64,000 nucleotides of DNA from Neohoeflea coraliihabitans (GCF_019334345.1 NZ_JAHWQX010000002.1:682001-746000), one strand, 5' to 3'. Counted from the stretch's first letter, positions 44,497 through 55,183 are shown. Notes: a model not told the origin generated them from the sequence alone. Translations and numbers: made by a program.

Positions 44497-45303
44497 TCAG
44501 CCGAAGCGGCCGGTGATGTAATCCTGCGTCAGCGGATCCTCGGGATTGGTGAAGATCTTGTCGGTGTCCGCTTCCTCGACCAGATTGCCGAGGTGGAACA
44601 TCGCCGTGCGCTGGGACACGCGGGCTGCCTGCTGCATGGAATGCGTGACGATGACAATGGTGAAGTTCTCGCGCAGTTCGTGGATCAGTTCCTCGACAGT
44701 CGCCGTGGCAATCGGATCAAGCGCCGAGCACGGCTCGTCCATCAAGATCACTTCCGGGCTGACGGCAATGGCGCGGGCGATGCACAGGCGTTGCTGCTGG
44801 CCACCCGAAAGGCCGGTGCCGGGCTCATGCAGGCGGTCCTTGACCTCCTTGAACAGGCCGGCGCGCGTGAGGCTTCTTTCGACAACTTCGTCGGTTTCCT
44901 GCCGGTTGCGCACCAGACCATGGATGCGCGGGCCGTAAGCGACGTTCTCGTAGATCGACTTTGGAAAAGGATTGGGCTTCTGAAACACCATGCCGACACG
45001 GGCGCGCAGTTCGACCACATCGATTGCCGGATCGTAGATGTCCTCGGCGTCGAGAGTGACGTCGCCGACAATGCGGCAGGAATCGATGGTGTCGTTCATT
45101 CGGTTGAGGCAGCGCATGAAGGTCGACTTGCCGCAGCCGGACGGTCCGATCAACGCCATGACCGCATGCCTGGGAATCTCGAGATCGACGCCGAACAGGG
45201 CCTGCTTCTGACCATAGAATACGCTGACGCCGCGCGCACGCATCTTGATGTCCCGCTCCTCCTCCTGGGTGGAAAGCCGGGCTTCGACCGCTGCGTCTGA
45301 CAT
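44497..45303 (-). CDS. pstB: Phosphate ABC transporter ATP-binding protein PstB
   Basis: 268 residues from the chosen start. Walker A is GPSGCGKST, the Q-loop [15 protein letters not shown] is diagnostic of PstB, the signature is [14 protein letters not shown] and Walker B is [13 protein letters not shown], with the switch His in THSMQQA. GGAG stands 9 bp before ATG 45303, a good spacing; ATG 45312 in the same frame would sit directly on the ribosome site, so I prefer the shorter form. It energises the PstSCAB importer at the inner membrane. Confidence 0.95.
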   Translation of the reverse strand: MSDAAVEARLSTQEEERDIKMRARGVSVFYGQKQALFGVDLEIPRHAVMALIGPSGCGKSTFMRCLNRMNDTIDSCRIVGDVTLDAEDIYDPAIDVVELRARVGMVFQKPNPFPKSIYENVAYGPRIHGLVRNRQETDEVVERSLTRAGLFKEVKDRLHEPGTGLSGGQQQRLCIARAIAVSPEVILMDEPCSALDPIATATVEELIHELRENFTIVIVTHSMQQAARVSQRTAMFHLGNLVEEADTDKIFTNPEDPLTQDYITGRFG

Positions 45304-45373
45304 TATGTTCATCTCCGTGCTTCCTTGTTCGGATTGTAGGGTCGAGTTTCTCATAGCGTCCCGGCTTTTTCCA

Positions 45374-46681
45374 TTACCAGCGCCGTTCAAAGCGCTGGCG
45401 CAGGAAGATGGCGATGGCATTCATCAATGCGAGGAAACCCAGAAGGACGAGGATTGCCGCAGATGTGCGTGCCACGAAGCCGCGTTCGGGACTGTCGGCC
45501 CAGATGTAGATTTGTGTCGGCAGCGCCGTGGATGCCTCGAAAATGCCGTCCGGGGGACTGGTGATGAAGGCGTTCATGCCGATCAGCAGCAGCGGCGCGG
45601 TTTCTCCGAGTGCCTGGGCCAGTCCGATGATCGTGCCTGTCATCACGGTCGGCATGGCCAGGGGCAGAACATGGTGAAAGATCACCTCATGCTTGGAAGC
45701 GCCAACCCCGAGCGCCGCCTCGCGAATGGCCATCGGCACGGATTTCAGCGACGCACGCGTGACGATGATCAGCGTCGGCAAGGTCATCAGCGACAAGACA
45801 AGGCCGCCGACAAAGGGCGCCGAGCGGGGCAGGCCGAACCATCCGAGGAATACCGCGAGGCCGAGCATCCCGAAGACCACCGACGGTACGGCGGCGAGAT
45901 TGTTGATGTTGATCTCGATCAGGTCGGTCCAGCGGTTCTTCGGCGCGAATTCCTCGAGATAGATGGCCGCGGCGATGCCGACCGGGAAGGAAATCAGGAA
46001 ACAGACGAGCAGCGCCCAGAATGAGCCGGAGATTGCTCCCGCAAGGCCTGCGAGTTCGGGAAAGCGACTATCGGCGTTGAAGAACAGGCCCCAGTTGAAC
46101 GGCTGGGAAATCATGCCGCGCGCATCGAGCACCTCGTAGAGTTCGAGCTGCGCATTGCTGACCCGCCGCTGATCCTCGGGCAGATCGGGGTTCACTTCGC
46201 CCTTGGCAAACTGATCGAGCGGATCAGCCAGAGGAATATGAAAGGTTGTGGTTCCATCGAGCAGCGCCGGGTTGTCGAGGACGCGGTCGCGCACGAGATA
46301 ATGTGCCGACGAGGTGAAAATCTTGAAGAATTCTCGCTCCTCGGCCCGCGACAGATCAGGAAATTCCTGCCGCACGGCGTCGCGGAAGATGCTGCGCCAA
46401 TTGGCTTCGCGGATATCGGTGCGGTCGATGTCCTGGGCGGCAAGGTTGATCTCGACACTGGCCGTCGTCTGCACGAAGGCCTTGTAGCCGGTGAAGGCAA
46501 GCGTTGTCAGAAGAATCGCCAGGAAGCCGAGCGCGAAGATGATTCCGGCCAGTCCGTACATCTGCAGCCGCCGGTCGGCGGCGTAGCGCGCCTTGCGGCG
46601 GTCGGCCATTTCCTGCGATTTCCACAGAACCGGTGCCTGCGGGGAGCGGCCAGGCGCGGCGGCGGTGGCGGATTGTGACAT
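45374..46681 (-). CDS. pstA: Phosphate ABC transporter permease PstA
   Basis: 435 residues, longer than the ~296 of E. coli PstA because of an N-terminal extension (DUF3333-like) that contains a first membrane helix (about 43-67) and a soluble domain up to about residue 200. The permease domain follows with five to six helices and the EAA-type loop [24 protein letters not shown]. Its ATG overlaps the pstC stop by one base (TGATG), so translation is coupled. It forms the channel with PstC. Confidence 0.94.
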   Translation of the reverse strand: MSQSATAAAPGRSPQAPVLWKSQEMADRRKARYAADRRLQMYGLAGIIFALGFLAILLTTLAFTGYKAFVQTTASVEINLAAQDIDRTDIREANWRSIFRDAVRQEFPDLSRAEEREFFKIFTSSAHYLVRDRVLDNPALLDGTTTFHIPLADPLDQFAKGEVNPDLPEDQRRVSNAQLELYEVLDARGMISQPFNWGLFFNADSRFPELAGLAGAISGSFWALLVCFLISFPVGIAAAIYLEEFAPKNRWTDLIEININNLAAVPSVVFGMLGLAVFLGWFGLPRSAPFVGGLVLSLMTLPTLIIVTRASLKSVPMAIREAALGVGASKHEVIFHHVLPLAMPTVMTGTIIGLAQALGETAPLLLIGMNAFITSPPDGIFEASTALPTQIYIWADSPERGFVARTSAAILVLLGFLALMNAIAIFLRQRFERRW

Positions 46682-48063
46682 CAGTATTGCTCCCGGTATT
46701 TGCGGACCGTGCGCAGGGCGATGAGGTTCAGGCCGAGCGTGATGATGAACAGGACGAGACCGAGGGCGAAAGCCGCCAGCGTCTTCGGATTGTCGAATTC
46801 GCTGTCGCCGATGAGGAGCGTGACGATCTGCACGGTGACAGTGGTTACGGATTCGAACGGGTTGGCGGTGATCTTGGCGATCAGGCCGGCGGCCATCACG
46901 ACAATCATCGTCTCGCCGATCGCCCGGCTGAGAGCGAGCAGGATGCCGCCGACGATGCCGGGAAGCGCGGCAGGGAGCAGGACCTTGCGAATGGTCTCCC
47001 CCTTGGTGGCGCCCAGCGCAAAAGATCCCTCGCGGATGGCGCGCGGAACGGCCGCGAAGGCATCATCGGAGAGTGAGGAGATGAAGGGAATCAGCATGAC
47101 ACCCATGACACCGCCCGCCGCCAGGGCGCTGTTGGGCGAGGCGTTGATGCCAATGCTCTGACCAAGGTCGCGGATCAGGGGGGCGACGGTCAGCACCGCA
47201 AAGAAGCCGTAAACGATGGTCGGGATGCCGGCGAGAATCTCAAGCAGCGGCTTGACGACGGCGCGGAAGCGGGCGCCGGCATACTCGGTCAGATAAATTG
47301 CGGAGAAGACGCCAACCGGGATCGCCACCGCCATTGCGAGCATCGAAATGACGAATGTGCCGAAGAGGACCGGCAGCATGCCAAAAGCCCCCTGCCCGGC
47401 CACCTGGTCGGCGCGGATGGCAATCTGCGGCTCCCAGCGCAGACCGAACAGAAACTCCTGAATCGGCACCTTGGCGAAGAATGCCAGCGCTTCATAAAGA
47501 AGCGAGCCGACGATGCCGGCTGTCGTCAGGATGGCAACCAGCGAGGAAAACAGCATGAACCAGGTGATCGAGCGCTCGACGCTGTGGCGTGCCCGAAAAC
47601 GCGTCTTGACGACACGGAAGCCGACATAGGCGCCGATCGCCGCCAGTGCGGCGGCGACGGCGACCAGCGCCCAGACCGCCAGGCTCTCAAGAAACTGCAG
47701 ATGAACGGCGGCGTCACGAACCTCGGGGGTGGGTTCCTTGAAGATCGTGCCGGCGGCCACCTGGCGGATTTCGCTGAGAAGGAGATCGGCCTCTGACTCG
47801 CTCAGAGCCTCGGCACCCGGATGGGAGGCCAGCACCAGCATGTCGATAATCGGCCCCTTGAACAGAGCCCAGAGAATGAGAAAGATCAGCGCCGGCACGC
47901 CGGTCCAGATGGCGGCGTTCAGGCCGTGGTAGATGGGGCGAGAATGGGTTTTCACCGCCGCCGAGTCACGGACGCGCCGCGCTCTTCGGATACCGACAAG
48001 GGCAGCGATCACTGCCGCAGCGGCGAGAAATATCAACAAAAAGCCAGTCATCGCACCATCCAA
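46681..48063 (-). CDS. pstC: Phosphate ABC transporter permease PstC
   Basis: 460 residues, again longer than the E. coli protein (~320): an N-terminal membrane helix, a second helix near residue 60 and a periplasmic segment to about 120 precede the permease domain. The EAA-like loop AIREGSFALGATKGETIRKVLLPAALPG and the LALSRAIGETMIVVMAAG helix are conserved. The start is ATG 48063 or ATG 48051; neither has a strong ribosome site. It lies 51 bp downstream of pstS. Long PstC and PstA occur together in many alphaproteobacteria. Confidence 0.93.
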   Translation of the reverse strand: MDGAMTGFLLIFLAAAAVIAALVGIRRARRVRDSAAVKTHSRPIYHGLNAAIWTGVPALIFLILWALFKGPIIDMLVLASHPGAEALSESEADLLLSEIRQVAAGTIFKEPTPEVRDAAVHLQFLESLAVWALVAVAAALAAIGAYVGFRVVKTRFRARHSVERSITWFMLFSSLVAILTTAGIVGSLLYEALAFFAKVPIQEFLFGLRWEPQIAIRADQVAGQGAFGMLPVLFGTFVISMLAMAVAIPVGVFSAIYLTEYAGARFRAVVKPLLEILAGIPTIVYGFFAVLTVAPLIRDLGQSIGINASPNSALAAGGVMGVMLIPFISSLSDDAFAAVPRAIREGSFALGATKGETIRKVLLPAALPGIVGGILLALSRAIGETMIVVMAAGLIAKITANPFESVTTVTVQIVTLLIGDSEFDNPKTLAAFALGLVLFIITLGLNLIALRTVRKYREQY

Positions 48064-48114
48064 ACATCAGGAATGGCCGCCCGTATCCCGGGCGACCACT
48101 TTTCCGTCGATCGA

Positions 48115-49149
48115 TCAGCCGCCGATCATTTCACCGTCGAGAACGGCCTTCTGAACCTGCTGGCGCTTTTCGTCGTCAAGCGGGGTCAGGCCGCGCTCGG
48201 CGAGATAGCCGTCCGGCCCGAGCGCTTCCTCGGACATGTACTCTTCGAGGAACTCGTTCATGCCCGGAATGACATCGCGGTGGGCGTTCTTGACGTAGAA
48301 ATACAGCGGACGAGCAACCGGATAGGAGCCATCGGCAATGGTGTCGAAGGACGGCTCGATGCCGTTGACTGCCACCGGCTTGAGCTTGTCGGCGTTCTCG
48401 TACAGGAACGAGTAGCCGAAGATGCCGATGGCGTTGGCATCGGATTCCAGCCGCTGGACAATCAGATTGTCGTTCTCGCCGGCTTCGACGAACGGGCCGT
48501 CCTGGCGCATGCGCGAGCAGACTTCTTCCCACTTGTCCTCATCGGTTTCTTCCAGTTCGGCCATGCCGGGCAGGTTCTTGCAGCCGTCATGCATGACGAG
48601 TTCGACGAAGGCGTCGCGGGTGCCGGAGGTCGGCGGAGGGCCGAAGGCGGTGATTTCGAAATCCGGCAGCGAAGCGTCGATGTCCGACCACTTCTTGTTC
48701 GGGTTGGCGATGAAGCCGCCATTGCCGTCCGGAAGCTCGGCGGCGAGGGCCTGGAAAATCTGCTCTTCCGTCAGGTCCATGTCGGGAGCGGAGCGGGCAT
48801 GGGCGATCGACAGGCCGTCATAACCGATCAGGGCCTCGGAGATGTCCGTCACGCCATTGCCGGCGCACAGTTCCTTTTCCGAATCCTTGATGGCGCGCGA
48901 GGCGCCGGTGAGGTCGGCGTGGTCTTCGCCGATGCCGGCGCAGAACGCCTTGAAGCCACCGCCGGTGCCCGTCGATTCAACGACCGGAGCCGGGTTGCCG
49001 GTCTTGTTGGCGAATTCCTCGGAGACAGCCTGCGTATAGGGGAACACGGTGGAGGATCCGACGGTCTTGATCTGGTCGCGGGCGGAAGCCGCGCCGGCAA
49101 GAGCGACGGAAGCCGCGAGCGTAGCGGCGGCAATCTTGAGTGTATTCAT
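48115..49149 (-). CDS. pstS: Phosphate ABC transporter substrate-binding protein PstS
   Basis: 344 residues with a Sec signal peptide (KIAAATLAASVALAGAASA). The mature protein starts RDQIKTVGSSTVFPYT, the phosphate-binding TVGSSTV loop, followed by ESTGTGGGF and GTRDAFVE, which make the other ligand contacts. It is the larger PhoX/SphX-like class of PstS with extra Cys pairs. It is the first gene of the transporter operon; the Pho boxes lie about 140 bp upstream of its start. An in-frame extension to 49209 has no conserved sequence. Confidence 0.94.
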   Translation of the reverse strand: MNTLKIAAATLAASVALAGAASARDQIKTVGSSTVFPYTQAVSEEFANKTGNPAPVVESTGTGGGFKAFCAGIGEDHADLTGASRAIKDSEKELCAGNGVTDISEALIGYDGLSIAHARSAPDMDLTEEQIFQALAAELPDGNGGFIANPNKKWSDIDASLPDFEITAFGPPPTSGTRDAFVELVMHDGCKNLPGMAELEETDEDKWEEVCSRMRQDGPFVEAGENDNLIVQRLESDANAIGIFGYSFLYENADKLKPVAVNGIEPSFDTIADGSYPVARPLYFYVKNAHRDVIPGMNEFLEEYMSEEALGPDGYLAERGLTPLDDEKRQQVQKAVLDGEMIGG

Positions 49150-49267
49150 CTGAATTCTCCCGTAGAGGGCTAGGGTTTCGGGTCCTCTTGAGACCCTTCG
49201 AGTGCACACCGCCCGAAAGCGGCTGTTGAGCGCTGCGCAGCGGCCTTGACCGCTTGACTGCGTGCTC

Positions 49268-49323
49268 TTTCTAGGCCCGTCAGGATTCTGTTTTATGACA
49301 GGTAAGACACTGTTTTATGACAG
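49268..49323 (-). promoter_or_regulatory. Pho boxes and promoter of the pst operon
   Basis: On the minus strand the 14-bp sequence CTGTCATAAAACAG occurs twice, at 49310-49323 and 49288-49301, exactly 22 bp apart. CTGTCAT is the PhoB half-site, and the 11-bp phasing gives four half-site positions, two of them perfect. A likely -10 (TAGAAA) is at 49268-49273, with the box replacing the -35. Confidence 0.88.
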
Positions 49324-49350
49324 TTCAAATATATGAAATTTAATGCTTTT

Positions 49351-50517
49351 CTACCGAGCGTCCGGACGGGTGTCGGCATTCGCATCGGGAAATCTGACAG
49401 CAAAGGTCGATCCCTCGCCCGGTTCCGACCGGACAATCAGCCGGGCGCGATGGCGGGTGAGGATGTGCTTGACGATTGCAAGACCAAGGCCAGTGCCCTT
49501 CTTGGCGCGGCTTTCGCCGACATCGGCCCGGTAGAAACGCTCGGTCAGCCGCGGCACGTGCTGGCGTTCGATGCCAGGGCCGTAGTCCTGCACCTCGACG
49601 AGGGGTCCGGTGGAGCCGGAGGAACTGCCCGCACCGCCGGCTACGATACGGACGTCGACGCGCCCGCCGCTCTGTCCGTATTTGCAGGCATTCTCGACGA
49701 GGTTCTCGAGCACCTGGATCAGTTCGTCGCGATCGCCGATGACCGTGGCGTCGCCGTCCGGACCCGCCAAGGCGATCTCGACGCCAATCTCGGCTGCCAT
49801 CGGACGCAGGGCGTCGACCACATGCAATGCCACTTCGCCGAGATCGACCGTGTCGCGCAGAGGCACGTGGGCGCGCATTTCCAGGCGCGAAAGTGACAGG
49901 AGATCGTCGATCAATCGCGCCATGCGCGAGGCCTGTTCCAGCATGATCGCAAGGAAACGCTCCTGCGCCTTGAGATCGCCCCGCGCCGGCCCCTGCATCG
50001 TTTCGACAAAACCCATCAGCGAGGCCAGAGGGGTGCGCAGTTCATGCGAGGCGTTGGCCACGAAGTCGGTGCGCATGCGGTCCATGCGCCGAGCCTCGGT
50101 CAGGTCCCGGAAACTGAGAATGAAGTACTTTACAGTCTCAGGGCCCGGACTTGTGGACGTTTTCCCACGGTTTTGAAGGCCTTTTTCCGTCCGGTCCGCT
50201 GCCTCGGGGACAGGCTCCGGCGGAACCGTCGCAACGCGGATCTCGAACCAGCGCTCGGCGGGCACTCGCTCGGCATGTTCCATGGTGCGGGCCTCGCCGT
50301 CGGCGATGACGCGGTCCACCATATCGAGAATCTGCGGCGAGCGGATGCGCGCCGACAGGAGGGCATTGGCCGGATAGGCGCCCAGATGTTCTTCTGCCGC
50401 GGCGTTCGCGAAGATCACCGCAGTTTCACTGTCGATAACGATGACCGGCGTATCCAGCGCCGCCAGGAAGGAGAATGCCTGGCGCGCGACAAGCGGACCG
50501 TCAAAGCTGTCCGGCAT
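49351..50517 (-). CDS. phoR: Phosphate regulon sensor histidine kinase PhoR (no transmembrane segment)
   Basis: 388 residues: a PAS domain (about 15-100), a short linker, HisKA with His158 in NASHELRTPLASLMGF, and the HATPase with the N box ENLVENACKYG, G1 DYGPGIE and G2 GTGLGLAIV. The preceding gene order and the YFILSFRDLTEARR segment fit PhoR. Unlike E. coli PhoR it begins directly with the PAS domain; there are no hydrophobic helices, and an in-frame TAA about 30 bp upstream of the ATG prevents extension. It would be a cytoplasmic kinase. It is upstream of pstS but separated by the Pho boxes, and divergent from ppk2. Confidence 0.9.
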   Translation of the reverse strand: MPDSFDGPLVARQAFSFLAALDTPVIVIDSETAVIFANAAAEEHLGAYPANALLSARIRSPQILDMVDRVIADGEARTMEHAERVPAERWFEIRVATVPPEPVPEAADRTEKGLQNRGKTSTSPGPETVKYFILSFRDLTEARRMDRMRTDFVANASHELRTPLASLMGFVETMQGPARGDLKAQERFLAIMLEQASRMARLIDDLLSLSRLEMRAHVPLRDTVDLGEVALHVVDALRPMAAEIGVEIALAGPDGDATVIGDRDELIQVLENLVENACKYGQSGGRVDVRIVAGGAGSSSGSTGPLVEVQDYGPGIERQHVPRLTERFYRADVGESRAKKGTGLGLAIVKHILTRHRARLIVRSEPGEGSTFAVRFPDANADTRPDAR

Positions 50518-50681
50518 ACTGGGAACCCTTGCTTGCTGTCGATTGTTTTACCGCAACTGCTTGAAATCACAATCCCGATATGGCCTCCTGACCATGTGAA
50601 GTGAATATCCGGATCATGACAGCAGCGTGAAGGCCCTCACCAAGGCCGGCAACGGGAACAGACAGCGGGGAGCACGACCGT

Positions 50682-51575
50682 ATGGCCACATCGAAAACCG
50701 CCGGCCTGACGATCAATGTGGACGGCAAGGAGCGCACGCTCGATATCGACGATCCGAAATTGCCCGACTGGGTCAAGGACGAAGCGATCGGATCCGGCGG
50801 TTATCCCTACAAGAAGAAGCTCGACCGGGATGAATACGAGGATACGCTTCGCACCCTGCAGATCGAACTCGTCAAGGTGCAGGCCTGGCTGGGCGCCAGT
50901 GGCCATCGCGTGATGGCGCTGTTTGAGGGACGCGATGCCGCCGGCAAGGGCGGCTCGATCAACGCCACACGCGCGTACATGAACCCGCGTTCGGCACGCG
51001 TCGTGGCCCTGCCGAAACCGACGGAGACCGAGCGCGGACAGTGGTACTACCAGCGTTACATCAAGCATTTCCCGACCAGTGGCGAATTCGTCCTGTTTGA
51101 CCGGTCCTGGTATAATCGGGCCGGCGTTGAGCCGGTGATGGGGTTCTGCACGCCGGAAGAACATGCGCATTTCCTTGAGGAAACGCCGAACTTCGAACGC
51201 ATGCTCGTGGATTCGGGAATATTCCTGTTCAAGTTCTGGCTGAATATCGGCCGCGAGATGCAGATCAAGCGGTTTCACGATCGCCGGCATGATCCGTTGA
51301 AGGTGTGGAAGCTGTCGCCAATGGATATCGCCAGCCTCGATCGCTGGCAGGACTATACAGACAAGCGCAACCAGATGCTTGAAGCAACCCATACGCCGCA
51401 GGCGCCCTGGACGGTCGTGCGCTCCAATGACAAGCGGCGGGCCCGCATCAATCTCATCCGCCGCCTTCTGATGGGTCTGCCGTATGCGGACAAGGACGAG
51501 AAGGCGATTGGCGACATTGATGGCAAGGTGCTCGGCGAAGGCTATTCGGCGATCATGAATTGGGGCAATGACTGA
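50682..51575 (+). CDS. ppk2: Polyphosphate kinase 2 (PPK2 family)
   Basis: 297-residue single-domain PPK2. Walker A is [10 protein letters not shown] (82-91), with lid residues near [20 protein letters not shown], and Walker B is [14 protein letters not shown] with Asp140-Arg141. GGGGAG lies 8-9 bp before the ATG. PPK2 enzymes use polyphosphate to phosphorylate nucleoside di- or monophosphates (or the reverse); the class (I, II or III) is not certain, but one-domain length fits class I or III. It diverges from phoR (164-bp gap), and a single CTGTCAT half-site is seen at 50616-50622. A role in phosphate storage is therefore likely. Confidence 0.93.
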   Translation: MATSKTAGLTINVDGKERTLDIDDPKLPDWVKDEAIGSGGYPYKKKLDRDEYEDTLRTLQIELVKVQAWLGASGHRVMALFEGRDAAGKGGSINATRAYMNPRSARVVALPKPTETERGQWYYQRYIKHFPTSGEFVLFDRSWYNRAGVEPVMGFCTPEEHAHFLEETPNFERMLVDSGIFLFKFWLNIGREMQIKRFHDRRHDPLKVWKLSPMDIASLDRWQDYTDKRNQMLEATHTPQAPWTVVRSNDKRRARINLIRRLLMGLPYADKDEKAIGDIDGKVLGEGYSAIMNWGND

Positions 51576-51610
51576 ACTCGCCACAACGCGAAGCGGTGCC
51601 CCACTCCCCA

Positions 51611-51628
51611 GTTGACGTAAACGTCAAC
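51611..51628 (+). promoter_or_regulatory. LiuR-type operator in front of fadD
   Basis: GTTGACGTAAACGTCAAC is a perfect palindrome with 8-bp arms and an AA centre, 116 bp upstream of the fadD start. It has the same ACGT-n2-ACGT core as the sites at 8585-8606 before the beta-oxidation operon. The MerR regulator at 7807 is the likely binder. Confidence 0.75.
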
Positions 51629-51744
51629 TAAACGTTGCCCCGCACCATGCCCTGCAGTAGATTGCCTGGGAGAGGCGGATGCGGAGTGCATCCGGAGTCA
51701 ATGGCGGCACGAGGAGCGCCGGCCAGCAATCGAGGGAGCGAGGC

Positions 51745-53457
51745 ATGAATACAACTGCAGCGAAAGAACGTATCTGGCTAAAATCCTATGCGGATATCAC
51801 GCCGGCGGAAATCGGCGATTTCGCATATCCGTCCGTTGCAGCGCTGATAGAGGACAGCTGCCGGAAATACGCCTCCCGGCCGGCGTTCTCCTGCATGGGC
51901 AAGTCGATTTCCTATGAGGATCTCGGAAATTATTCGCGCGCGATCGGCGTCTGGCTGCAGAGCCTCGGGCTCGAAAAGGGCGATCGTGTCGCCGTGATGA
52001 TGCCGAATATCCTGCAGACCCCTGTCGCGATGACGGCCATCCTCAGGGCCGGCTATACGGTGGTCAATGTCAACCCGCTGTATACGCCGCGTGAATTGCA
52101 GCACCAACTCAGCGATTCCGGCGCCAAGGCGATCATCATCCTGGAGAATTTCGCCTCAACCCTCGAACAGATCGCCGGCCGCACGCCGGTCGAGCATGTC
52201 TGTGTGGCCAGCATGGGCGACATGCTCGGGCTGAAGGGCCATATCGTCAATTTCGTCGTTCGCCGGGTCAAGAAAATGGTGCCAGACTGGTCCCTCCCCG
52301 GCCACGTTTCCTTCAAGGATGCGCTGGCGAAAGGCAAGGAAGGACAATTGAAGGACATGAATGTCGGCCTCGATGACGTTGCCTTCCTGCAGTACACTGG
52401 CGGGACAACGGGCGTGTCCAAGGGCGCGACGCTGCTGAACTCGAACATCCTTGCCAATACCAAGCAAAACGAGATCTGGCTGGAGACCGCCTATATCCAC
52501 GAGCCGAAGCCGGACGACCTGGTCTATGTCTGCGCCTTGCCGCTGTATCACATCTTCGCCCTGACGGTGAACGCGCTGGTCGGCATGAAGCTTGGGGCGC
52601 TGAACGTGCTGATCCCCAATCCGCGTGACCTGCCGACCTTTGTGAAAACGTTGCAGGGTCTGAAGTTCAACGTCTTCCCCGGGCTGACGACGCTGTTCAA
52701 CGGGCTGCTCAACAACGAGGATTTCCGCAAGCTCGATTTTTCCTCACTGCGGCTGACCCTGGGTGGCGGTATGGCAGTGCAGCGTCCGGTCGCCGAGCGC
52801 TGGCAGGAAGTCACGGGCTGTCCGATTGCCGAGGGCTACGGGTTGTCGGAGACTTCGCCGGTGGCGACAGCCAATCGCTTCGACAAGAAGGAATTCACCG
52901 GCACGATTGGCCTGCCGCTGCCATCGACAGACATTGATATTCGCGACGATGACGGCCAGTCGGTGCCGCTTGGCGAGGTCGGTGAAATCTGCATCCGCGG
53001 GCCGCAGGTGATGGCCGGATACTGGAACCGTCCGGACGAGACCGCAAAGGTGATGACGGCGGACGGCTATTTTCGCTCCGGTGACATGGGCATCATGGAC
53101 GAGAATGGATACACCAAGATCGTCGACCGCAAGAAGGACATGATCCTTGTTTCGGGATTCAATGTCTATCCGAACGAGATCGAGGAAGTGGTTGCCGGAC
53201 ATCCCGGCATCGTCGAGGCAGCCGCCGTCGCGGCCCCCGATGAGCATTCGGGCGAAGTGGTGAAGCTGTTCGTGGTGCGCAAGGATCCGTCTGTCACGGA
53301 GGACGATGTAAGGGACTACTGCGCCAAGCAGCTGACCAATTACAAGCGGCCGAAACACATTGTCTTCCGCGACGAACTGCCGAAGTCGAATGTCGGCAAG
53401 ATCCTGCGCCGCGAACTGCGCGATTCAGAGGCGGAGCAAAAGGCTTCACAGACTTGA
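51745..53457 (+). CDS. fadD: Long-chain fatty-acid-CoA ligase
   Basis: 570 residues of the ANL superfamily: P-loop-like [16 protein letters not shown] near residue 217, the A5 motif GYGLSETSP, the A7 aspartate in [13 protein letters not shown], the hinge [21 protein letters not shown] and the catalytic lysine in [12 protein letters not shown] near the end. It activates fatty acids to acyl-CoA with ATP and is linked to import. The N-terminus and length fit FadD. ATG 51745 was chosen with GGGAGCGAGG upstream; the frame reaches back to 51679. A perfect LiuR-type palindrome lies upstream, so it should be co-regulated with the beta-oxidation genes at 8680-15247. Confidence 0.93.
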   Translation: MNTTAAKERIWLKSYADITPAEIGDFAYPSVAALIEDSCRKYASRPAFSCMGKSISYEDLGNYSRAIGVWLQSLGLEKGDRVAVMMPNILQTPVAMTAILRAGYTVVNVNPLYTPRELQHQLSDSGAKAIIILENFASTLEQIAGRTPVEHVCVASMGDMLGLKGHIVNFVVRRVKKMVPDWSLPGHVSFKDALAKGKEGQLKDMNVGLDDVAFLQYTGGTTGVSKGATLLNSNILANTKQNEIWLETAYIHEPKPDDLVYVCALPLYHIFALTVNALVGMKLGALNVLIPNPRDLPTFVKTLQGLKFNVFPGLTTLFNGLLNNEDFRKLDFSSLRLTLGGGMAVQRPVAERWQEVTGCPIAEGYGLSETSPVATANRFDKKEFTGTIGLPLPSTDIDIRDDDGQSVPLGEVGEICIRGPQVMAGYWNRPDETAKVMTADGYFRSGDMGIMDENGYTKIVDRKKDMILVSGFNVYPNEIEEVVAGHPGIVEAAAVAAPDEHSGEVVKLFVVRKDPSVTEDDVRDYCAKQLTNYKRPKHIVFRDELPKSNVGKILRRELRDSEAEQKASQT

Positions 53458-53503
53458 TCTGACCGGGACAAATGCCCATAGATGGGGTCACAGGAGAATA
53501 GCC

Positions 53504-55141
53504 TTGACCCCATCCACCCGCTCGCTGATCGACCAGTTGAAATCGCGCCGCGCCGTGCACGGCGTCATCGATCTGCCAGACGCGTTCGCGCAGGATCCTG
53601 AGCGTTTCGAACGGTTTCACATTGCCGATGACGACCTGACGATGGACTATTCGAAATGCGCCGTCGATGCCGAAACCATTGATTTGCTGGTGTCGGTGGC
53701 ACGATCGGCGAAGGTTGAAGAGCGGCGCGATGCGATGCTGTCCGGGACAGCAATCAATACAACCGAGGATCGCGCCGTGCTGCACACGGCGCTGCGAGCT
53801 CCCAGCGATGCCACCATCGTGTCCGCGGGGACCAATGTCGTCCCTCTGGTTCACGAGGTGCTCGAGGCGATGGCGACGTTCGCGCAAGGAGTGCGTGAGG
53901 GCACGATCTGCGGCTCGACGGGGCAGCCGATTACCGATGTGGTCAATATCGGCATAGGCGGATCAGATCTCGGACCGGCGATGGCAACACAGGCGATGGC
54001 GCCTTACCATGACGGGCCGCGGATACACTTCGTGTCCAATGTCGATGGCGCGCACATCGCTGACACACTGGCCAGACTGGCGCCTGAGACGACTTTGATC
54101 ATTGTCGCCTCCAAGACATTCACGACCATCGAAACGATGACCAATGCCCGCACGGCGCGGCGCTGGATCGTGGCGGCGCTCGGCGAAGAGGCCGTCGGAG
54201 CCCATTTTGCGGCCGTGTCGACGGCCCTCGACAAGGTTGGCGAATTCGGCCTGGGAGAAGAGCGGGTCTTCGGCTTCTGGGACTGGGTCGGCGGTCGCTA
54301 TTCGATATGGTCGGCGATCGGGCTGCCGCTGATGATCGCGATCGGACCGGAACAGTTCAAGTCTTTCCTCGCCGGAGCGCATGCAATGGACCGGCACTTC
54401 GCCGCGGCGCCCCTTGAAAGGAACATGCCCGTGGTGCTCGGTCTGATCGGCATCTGGCATCGCGTTGTCTGCGAATATCCAAGCCGGGCGATCATCCCCT
54501 ATGATCAGCGGCTGGCGCGCTTTCCCGCCTATCTGCAGCAGCTTGACATGGAATCCAATGGCAAGCGGGTCACCATCGATGGCGAGCCGCTCGACACGCC
54601 GTCCGGACCGATTGTCTGGGGCGAACCCGGCACCAATGGCCAGCACGCCTTTTTCCAGCTGTTGCACCAGGGCACCGATATCGTGCCGGTGGAGTTCATG
54701 ATCGCGGCGCGGGGCCACGAGCCGGAGCTCAGCGATCAGCACCTGCTGCTGGTCGCCAATTGCCTGGCACAATCGGAAGCACTGATGTGCGGTCGCTCCT
54801 TCGCCGAGACGAGCAATCAGATGGCGATGAAGAAAACCCCGGCCGAGGCGATCGAGACGCTGGCGCCGCACCGGGTCTTTCCCGGCAACCGACCATCGGT
54901 GACACTGATCTACGATCAGTTGACACCGTTCGCGCTTGGCCGGCTGATCGCGTTGTATGAACACCGTGTTTTCGTCGAGGCGCAGATTTTCGGTATCAAC
55001 GCCTTCGATCAATGGGGGGTTGAACTGGGCAAGGAGATGGCGACGCAACTGCTGCCGGTGCTGCGCGGTGACAGCGATGGCACCGCCCACGACGGTTCGA
55101 CACGCGGCCTGGCGGCGCGGATCAGCACCTTGCGGAGCTGA
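53504..55141 (+). CDS. pgi: Glucose-6-phosphate isomerase
   Basis: 545 residues, standard for the large bacterial Pgi. Signature 1 is [18 protein letters not shown], the glycine-rich [11 protein letters not shown] precedes it, and GNRPSVTL / [10 protein letters not shown] near the C-terminus are the second signature; the catalytic Glu and His lie in [14 protein letters not shown] and nearby. The best start is TTG 53504 with AGGAG 7 bp upstream; the open frame runs back into fadD. It interconverts glucose-6-phosphate and fructose-6-phosphate, which fits the nearby PfkB kinase (fructokinase-like) on the opposite strand. Confidence 0.94.
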   Translation: MTPSTRSLIDQLKSRRAVHGVIDLPDAFAQDPERFERFHIADDDLTMDYSKCAVDAETIDLLVSVARSAKVEERRDAMLSGTAINTTEDRAVLHTALRAPSDATIVSAGTNVVPLVHEVLEAMATFAQGVREGTICGSTGQPITDVVNIGIGGSDLGPAMATQAMAPYHDGPRIHFVSNVDGAHIADTLARLAPETTLIIVASKTFTTIETMTNARTARRWIVAALGEEAVGAHFAAVSTALDKVGEFGLGEERVFGFWDWVGGRYSIWSAIGLPLMIAIGPEQFKSFLAGAHAMDRHFAAAPLERNMPVVLGLIGIWHRVVCEYPSRAIIPYDQRLARFPAYLQQLDMESNGKRVTIDGEPLDTPSGPIVWGEPGTNGQHAFFQLLHQGTDIVPVEFMIAARGHEPELSDQHLLLVANCLAQSEALMCGRSFAETSNQMAMKKTPAEAIETLAPHRVFPGNRPSVTLIYDQLTPFALGRLIALYEHRVFVEAQIFGINAFDQWGVELGKEMATQLLPVLRGDSDGTAHDGSTRGLAARISTLRS

Positions 55142-55183
55142 GCTCACAGAGTTGAGTCAGGCGGGGGAAAATCGCCGCATTTG

